NCBI GenBank assembly: GCA_949130485.1
Contig: OX422183.1
Span: 16,179,812-16,243,811, forward strand
DNA: 64,000 bases
From: Agelas oroides
Taxonomy: Eukaryota; Porifera; Demospongiae; Agelasida; Agelasidae
Reading direction: 5' to 3'
Shown here: positions 57,202 to 64,000 of the stretch, piece after piece
Layout of the letters: every line of letters begins with the position of its first letter
Numbering within the stretch: the first letter of the stretch is position 1
The notes under the pieces: model-generated
What the model saw: only the letters and a program-made list of their open reading frames with translations
The model's database searches: none
What the model was told of the DNA's origin: nothing
Made by a program: the position numbers and the translations under genes

Positions 57202-60200
57202 ACCTGGTTGCTGGGGTGATTAAGGAAGTTGTGAGTTGGCTCTGAGAAGAACCAGTTGCAGTTGACTTGCTACATTGTCCACGAAGCCTAGTTAATCTAA
57301 GTTGTAGCTAACAATCCGTTCGAATACGAGAAATTCTAGCTGGCTGGTGTTTTTTTTTTGGCATCGTTGTGCACGTCTGTGACATCACAAATTATCTGTG
57401 ATGTCACAACGGCTCTTCTTAAGTATGGCAAGTATCAGAGGAGGTACGACATGGTGACGTCACCACAGGGGTTAAATGTGTGTGGAATGTAACTACTGCG
57501 GACAAGTATAGCTTTTTGTAGTCTTAGAGGCATTTTACTTCCACTCTTCTTTGTGGCCTGCACAGGCACCGGTCCCTGGGGTGCTCTCGAAGTACAAAGT
57601 TCAAACTCGAATACAAAAGTAAGCAGAGGACAAGTGAGGGGCCCACCAGGGGCCATGGTGTTCACTTGACTCGTCAGTCGATGCACTTTCATTCCTCAAA
57701 ATATCAAAATGATAGCCCGCTTTAACCGTGCTCAAACAGATTGATGATTTTACTATTGCAGTTTGTATTGAAGGGGGAGGGCCGCTCTAGTATCACGTGA
57801 TGCTCCTCTGGGCAAGTATATAGAGAAGCAGTGCAGGCCGAGTACGTGCAAAAATAAAGATGATTTGTACCGTTTGAGGTTTATGTGAAAGTTTAGCTAG
57901 CTACATTAGGCCATGATTGACGTCGGTCTTTTTGGGTTCAGAAGTCACAAATACTGTCTACTCCACATTATTAGGTTTCATGGGATAGCTATGCATGGTG
58001 TGGTATATTAGCAAGGCCCTTGGACTTCAGTCTGGATCACAGGTTGTCCATAACAAAAGTGTACCCAAGTTTGTTGATGGTTAGCTATATAGGCATGACC
58101 AAACATGCATGCATGGAGACTTACCTCTGCTTTCACAGACTGGTAGCATCGCTGTAAATTATTTCACTCAACCATGAAGGGACCTCTCCTATCTATGAGC
58201 ATGTGGCTTGGCTTTTCATACATAATCCTTTCTTTAGGTAGCTTAGATAAAGCTGAAGTGAGTGCTTAGTCACCGTGTATACACGGTAGAGCTGTTCAGC
58301 ATCACACTTATTCACTGCTTATAAGCTTTTCAAATTGGTAGCATACATGTTTACTTACCTTGGCTTTGTCTAAGCTACCTGCCAGGCTGCATGCTCACAA
58401 ATACCAGACAGAACTAGCTGACTATTCCATATTTTAGTAGGTGAAACGGGGTGGAATGTTCTGCCATCATTCCTGTTCTAGGTTTTAGTAACGATCCAGT
58501 ACAGAGACATAACAATTGTGCCGAGCTTTACAATATCTTGCTGCCTATATGAGAATCATCCATGTCTATATGTATTTCCACCTCCATGTGACACTGCCTG
58601 AATCAGAGTGGACATCTGAAGCACTTCTTGTCCTGATAATCAGGAGGATCGTCAGGATTGAGTCCCCCTCACACCACAGCTCCCATATGCCTGATTTACC
58701 TTGAATTCACTGCCTACATGTAATCTAAAAATCTATGCCAGTTAGCTGGCATTTGGCTATGCTTTTTTGCTGGCTTTATGCTATGTATGTTTTTCAATAT
58801 ACAAGTATCATGTTATTAATCAGTATGCATGACTTCAAACCATCCTGGCAGCTTTGTACAACATGGGACAAAGATAATTTTGGATCAATCCATAGCTGTT
58901 GAAGCCCTCTACACTTTAAGCACAGTTTCCACCTCCCAGGGAACAGCAAAACAAAAGTGTACCAAAGAAATACGTTGTCACACAAAGGTTCCAGAATAGC
59001 CGCACAGCTGCGGAGCACCCACGCATGGCAGGTAGTGTTAAGTAGCCCTAAGTAGTCTTATTTAGCGTACAGAATTTCGTGCTTTCCACTTGAAGTATAC
59101 GGCAAGTAGTGTTGCTAAAACTACACGCAGAGTGAAGCAGATCTACCCTGTGTGTTGGTGGACACATGCAGCCAAAACATTGAAACGGAATGTTTCCGTG
59201 CACGGTTGCGTCGCGACTGTATATGTGTAAATAATATGATAGGAGGGCTTTACTTCATAGTTTGAAGTATTTCAAAAGTTTTGCTCTCTTGCCTTGGAGC
59301 ACTGTAGATATTTCAGATATGAGTCTCAAGACAGCTTCCCTTTGAACGTTTGCTGGGGAAAATGTGTTGATACAGCTACTGCCTGGTAAGTCTGTGTGAT
59401 ACGAAGTGTTACGGTCTGTTATAGGCTGTAAGTTAGCAAGGATTGATAGCGAATCAGGGCGGCGTGGCACTAGTTGTAGTGTAGTTGTTTTGCTCTTCGT
59501 TACTATACTAGACTTTTATACTTGCTAAAACGTATGTCACACTATCAATCATGTGGATACGTATTACGTCTAAAGGAGGGTGGGTGGGTGGGAGGAACCC
59601 ACTCTTCCACAAATGCTCATTTCTTTTGTCAGGTGCCAAGAAATGATATAGGCTGCTTGTATGTCCCTCCTTACTCCCCCTTGAAACGGCCCTTTGTCTA
59701 TTAACTTTGTTTAAATGGGGTTAAGCTGCATTCAATAGACCCTGTGATGCTGGTTCGAAGATATTCTGAATACTGTAAACTTAGGATACTAAGCCTATTT
59801 TCAAAGTTAGCAAACAGAATGGGTGCTTATAATTGTGGGGTGCTTATATTCATGGGGTGCTAAAAAACAGATGTAATATTATGGTAGTACAGTTGTGTGG
59901 AAATGTATATTTGCTGTGACATATCTTAGGCCTAGACTTTCTCTCACTGCTAGTTGTTGTTTGTTATACATGATACACACTTCCACTTTTACAGTTTCAG
60001 ATAGGATACAGTATACGCTGCATTTCCAGACTAGGAAGGCAAATCACATATCTAATAATTACAATTTCCCCTAACATCTTCACACCCACATGATAAGCAA
60101 GGCATGTGAGAAAACATTGACAAGTCAGAGAGCGATGATGTAGCCTTGTTCCCAGGCCTTTTTGAAAAATCGGAGAAAAGAACCTGGTATCCACTGTTTG

Positions 60201-60370
60201 CACATGTGCTAAAGCTCACGTGAAACTATGCATGAGTATGTCAAATGATGGCCTACCGTAGATCTGGAAATTTTTGTGTTGTAAAATTATGTTTTATTAT
60301 TTCGTGTAAAAATATTTTCATGGTCTAGGATATCCACAAAAAGTTTTTAATGGTATTAAATGAATTTTAC
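57202..60370. other. Unassigned stretch
   Basis: No gene recognised. A perfect palindrome-like word (GTGACATCACA and TGTGATGTCAC) lies at 57380-57410. The minus-strand frame 59255-59470 (RREAVLRLISEISTVLQGKR-like ending) has plausible amino-acid use but no known relatives. A TAGCCTTGTTCCCAGGCC half hairpin lies at about 60141-60200. Confidence 0.3.
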
Positions 60371-60379
60371 GTTCCCAGG

Positions 60380-60770
60380 TAGTAGTTACGGAAGTAGAAA
60401 CTGCTGCCCTTGCAAACTACACGTGCTCAGTTGTGTGGAGTCCTCACATACATGTACATACATTTTCATTTACAGCAGTCCTAGCAATACATACCTTATA
60501 ATATTTCTCCTGGAAGCATGTACATATCCCCTTTCTATGTTTTGCATTGTACCACCTTACTTGTTGCAGTCTTCACGTACTGCTGTGTCAGCTGCTGCCT
60601 TATCACGATATTGATAAGCTATCTAAACACATGCTCAGTTCAGCTTCTGAGGGGGGCGTACTTGCCATAAATAATATGAATAATATTATAATCTAACAAA
60701 ATGTCTTATAGCGGCAAGCATAAGCGTGGGGTTATCTGAGAATAGCTGACTAATTTGAGTTCTTTGAGAA
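60380..60770. repeat. Dispersed repeat copy (empty site for the 39.9-kb insertion)
   Basis: Inverted match to 39540-39868 plus 40418-40470, without the 550-bp element. At the junction it reads gtacatgtatgtgagg in reverse complement, showing a single TA. Confidence 0.65.
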
Positions 60771-60945
60771 TGAAAGGCACTGAAGTGCCAAACCCTCGGT
60801 GTAGCAGTGCATGTGATTGTACTTGTGTGTTAACTAGAATCGATCACTGTCTCGTGAACAATAGTATCATGACGTTTGCTCTCGAGTTGATATGGCATGA
60901 TATCAATTCATTCCTAACTGTCTGTCCTCGAATCTGTTCTGACAG

Positions 60946-61325
60946 CTAGGCACTTGGGCCTAATATTAACACAGTGCAGACTCTCTCAATGCTTGCCATG
61001 CACATTCTGTTTTGTTCCTGCCTATGCAAAGTTCGCTCATGAGTTTCTGATGCTCTTTCACAGGCCTTGTGCAACTTATCTTTAGCTTTCTTAGCTAATT
61101 TCACACTATCCGATTCTACTGCACTCATATATGTTTCATAGCTTTCTCTCGCAAATTACACTCTGCTTTTCGTTTGGATCGAAAGACATGATCACAGCGT
61201 TCACATGTCTTCCGTCTTACAGGTACAGCAGCTTTACAGTGCGGGCATACCTTTGTTGGAGGCATACTTACTGCCAATGGCCAATAATCGAACTGGCAAA
61301 GAACGTCTCTCGTAAGTGAGAACAA
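60946..61325 (-). pseudogene. Helitron-like protein, N-terminal fragment
   Basis: Minus strand. The likely start is the Met at 61263-61265 (MPPTKVCPHCKAAVPVRRKT), then CERCDHVFRSKRKAECNLRE: a four-cysteine zinc ribbon with a basic tail. A shift at about 61125 (an ATGA overlap of frames) leads to SAVESDSVKLAKKAKDKLHK, then RASETHERTLHRQEQNRMCM. Repeats of the type RASETxEQTLxRQxQNR are, as I recall, common at the N-terminus of Helitron replicase/helicase proteins in sponges. No Rep or helicase motifs follow, so only the start is preserved. Confidence 0.45.
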
Positions 61326-61548
61326 AATGGCCGCTAGCCACGTGGTCCAGATTCATACGCATGCGCGTTTTCCGCAGAGTAAAAAATGGCCGACTTATCA
61401 AGTAGCCGTACCAACGGGAAAAGCTCTAGCTTCACAACGAAGCATTTTCAGAGAAAATCGCTTAAAATTTTCGACCTTCATCCGCCGCTGAGAAGGTTAG
61501 TATCGTTTGTGGCACAAATAATCACGTGAAAAGTGAGATGTTGAGTGA

Positions 61549-61566
61549 CACACACACACACACACA
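61549..61566. repeat. (CA)n microsatellite
   Basis: Nine CA units in otherwise unassigned sequence. Confidence 0.85.
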
Positions 61567-61727
61567 GACCAAGTACTGTAACCCTCGCTGTGCATGCGCG
61601 CCGAGGGTTAACAATAGGTGGTGAGTGCAATACCTAGTGGTTTATGCTGTGTTTTTGCGTTTGAATCGTTGTAATAGCTTCAGCTGTTATCATGAGGAAG
61701 GGAGGAAGGGAAGGGAGGAAGAAAGTT

Positions 61728-63495
61728 ACACCCCAAGTGGAAAGAAAGAAATATATATAGTAATGAATGAATGAATGAATAAAAAACCACAAAAGTGCAT
61801 GTGTATGTCAAATGTCTTTCTAAGCCTGAGAGGAGTTACTGAAGTTTGACACCACAGCTTGAAACATTGAAGTGCAAGCACTAAGGTTTAGAGCGAATCC
61901 ACGGCGACTGCACGGGGCCATACATTTGCCATCAATGAGTGGCCAAACCAGCTATCTTAACATGAAGGTACTTACATTTGCGAATATGCGATTTTTTTTT
62001 TTAAACCACTGCTAACCTGAGTTATGATCCAAAATGTTGACACTTCAGTGACCACACAAACTTCATCCCGACTTGGAGCTCTTGATCCTTGTACAATAAC
62101 TAAGGTAGGTACATTGTTAACAAGCTAGATCTATTAGCTACAACTTTCTGGTAGCAGACTACCGATACAGCACGGCCACACTGAGCGAAATGCACACGTA
62201 GCTACTGGCTTGCTGGAGTGCGGCACATCCCGTGCGTTCACATCGCTTCTGATGGCAACAGTGCTTCTTTCGAGCCATCTCAACTGCATCCTCGAGCTAC
62301 AAATCTCTAGTGGCAGATTTATTTCAACGGAGCATAGCAACACTGACACAAGGCACTTCATTTTGACACTGGTGGGTGTGGTACTTGTCACGTGACCGGT
62401 CATCTGCTTGTAATTGTGTGTGTATAGTGAAGTATGAACCAGGCACACTTGTTTGCTTACTGAGCTGGTAAGTATGGCATCAAACTCAGTGCAGCTTACA
62501 TGGTGTTAACGTATTATGTATGCCACAGGATTGAATTAGCACTTTCTGGGTTTGTGTTGAACACTTGTTTTGCTAAGCTGGGCTGTCCATGAGCATTCAA
62601 TCACCGTTTTCTTCTGTATGCTGTCAGCTCAGATTGAGCATAGGAAGTCACTGGATCCTGGCTTTCACTTGTTCCCTGGGGAGTCATTTCACCCAAGCAG
62701 GAGTTATCCAGCACTAGGGTAGATTGGTATGGCCATCTTCTGCCCAGCCAGTCAACATTACACAGGCAGCGCTATAGCCATATGCTCAATCTACCAATTA
62801 GCACCCGAGTAGTCATTGTGAGTCACTGTCAAGTCAAGTAGCTTTACTTAGAAACATCTTGGCTACCTACACTTTTGTCCCATGACAACAGTTTGAGCTT
62901 CTGACTATCACAACACCCTTATGACAACATGTTCCTCTGCGAACAAGGAGCTTCATGCACACTGATATACTACAACTCGTATATCCAGTCATATACATGT
63001 ACGCAAACCACCCTGTTTAGCCCACACCCAACAAAACAAACCTTACATACCTGTCAACGTTTAAGACACACTTTCCTATAACACCCAACAAACACAACAT
63101 CCATTTTTCCACTCCAACAGACACACTACACGTACATTACAAAGCCAAGTTAGCTTCACTTCACTTTGCATGCATGGTTGTGCTTACTGGTAACGGCTGG
63201 ATACTGCACCTCATTTTTACCCCCTGTTCGATTCTCAGTGCCTTTGTTGTCAGTAGGACCATGTCTTCATTTAACCCTCTGTGTTTCACCCTTGCTTACC
63301 ACACCCTTCATACCTATGGCCTTTCTCTTATAGCCAAAGTTTGTGCTCTTGCTGCCTGTTCACCACCTGGAAGTGTGTGCCTTTATTGGATCTCCTGTTA
63401 TGCGCAGGACAAAATGGCCTACCACCAACACCCAACACTTTGCCCTTTGGATGCAGTTACCGCCTGCACCCCAGTCACCCTTTTCTTTCCACTTG
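61728..63495. mobile_element. CACCCCAAGTGG family element, long copy
   Basis: Left end CACCCCAAGTGGAAAGAAAG, right end TTTCTTTCCACTTGGGGTG. Flanks gtta at both sides suggest a 4-bp target duplication, although the right TIR may include two extra bases. About 1.77 kb; the first 730 bp match the other copies, the rest is unique. Non-coding; it holds no transposase frame. Confidence 0.6.
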
Positions 63496-63521
63496 GGGTG
63501 CGGTTATGCTCAAAAGAAATT

Positions 63522-64000
63522 TCACCCCAAGTGGAAAGAAAAACAAAAATATAGTATGAATGAAAAGCCACCAAAGTGCACGTGCATGCCCAAAGGTTTA
63601 GTGTTTCTTTCCCAGCCTGAGAGGACTTACTGAAGTTTGACACCACAGCTTGAAACAGTTATCATTGAAGTATCTACTGTGCAAGCGCTAAGGTCGAGAG
63701 CTAAACCACAGCTATTGCACGGGGCCATACATTTGCCATGACGAAATGGGACCTATGGTGACACAGGATTTTACAGTACCCAAACTAGCTATTTTAACAT
63801 GGAGGTAGTTACATTTGCTAAAAATGAGAATATACGATTTTTTTTAAACCACTGCTAACCTGAGTTATGATCAAAAATGTTGACACTTCAGTGACCACAC
63901 TAAACTTCATCCTGACTTGCAGCTCTGGAGCCTTGTGCAATAACTAACATAGGTGCACTGTTAACAAGCTAGGTATATTAGCTACAACTTTCTGGTAGCA
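63522..64000. mobile_element. CACCCCAAGTGG family element, left part, cut by the window end
   Basis: Starts CACCCCAAGTGGAAAGAAAA only about 25 bp after the right end of the previous copy and continues with the family body (GACACCACAGCTTGAAACAG, AAACCACTGCTAACCTGAG) to the right edge. Two copies side by side suggest tandem insertion or insertion into the end of the first. Confidence 0.6.

Noticed and set aside
59255-59470. A 71-codon minus-strand frame as a gene
   Set aside because: The amino-acid use is plausible, but there are no homologues I know, no splice context and no neighbours; mentioned only in the stretch description.
59740-59765. A tRNA-like box B (ggttcgaa)
   Set aside because: No box A at the right distance and no cloverleaf; not a tRNA or a tRNA-derived SINE.

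Overview
The window looks like nuclear DNA of an invertebrate animal. A sponge or a cnidarian is the best guess, but no marker gene settles it. The signs are an AT-rich base composition, one host gene split into tiny phase-0 exons with multi-kilobase introns, and a transposon load of mixed type: APE-type LINEs, an R2-like LINE, a tyrosine-recombinase (DIRS-type) retroelement, hAT-, Mutator- and mariner-like miniature elements, a Helitron-like fragment, and a DDE protein of a kind I associate with sponges and corals. No rRNA, tRNA, CRISPR array or bacterial-type operon was seen.

The main host gene lies on the minus strand and runs from about 45.1 kb past the left edge of the window. A membrane-spanning exon (45013-45137) is followed by a small linker exon and then by separate ankyrin-repeat exons at 38.0, 37.7, 35.6, 28.1, 27.2, 12.0, 9.6, 4.7, 3.9 and 1.5 kb. 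Each ankyrin exon keeps the frame and has AG/GT borders. The predicted product is a single-pass membrane protein with a cytoplasmic ankyrin stack. The 5' (ectodomain) and 3' exons were not found. Three of the left-hand exons are almost identical, so the array has grown recently.

The introns and flanks are filled with mobile DNA. From left to right: miniature elements and an APE-type LINE (4.9-8.8 kb); two foldback units (11.0-12.9 kb); a fossil DIRS-type element with an internal minisatellite (13.6-18.4 kb); an R2-like LINE on the minus strand (19.1-22.3 kb), itself hit by a hAT-type miniature element; several terminal-inverted-repeat (TIR) elements at 23-44 kb, including one whose arms are 15-bp tandem arrays; a nest of TIR elements (46.5-49.1 kb); a nearly whole CR1/L2-like LINE (49.1-52.5 kb); a DDE-type transposase-like gene (52.5-55.2 kb); and a long-TIR element carrying an Ulp1-type protease plus a PHD finger, with the PHD finger inside the inverted repeat (55.5-57.2 kb). 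The right end (57-64 kb) is mostly non-coding, with a Helitron-like N-terminal fragment and two adjoining copies of a TIR element family.

The two most interesting things are the DDE gene next to the Ulp1/PHD long-TIR cassette, and the exon-per-repeat membrane ankyrin gene. For many small elements I could read perfect or near-perfect target-site duplications or paralogous empty sites directly from the sequence, and these are given entry by entry.
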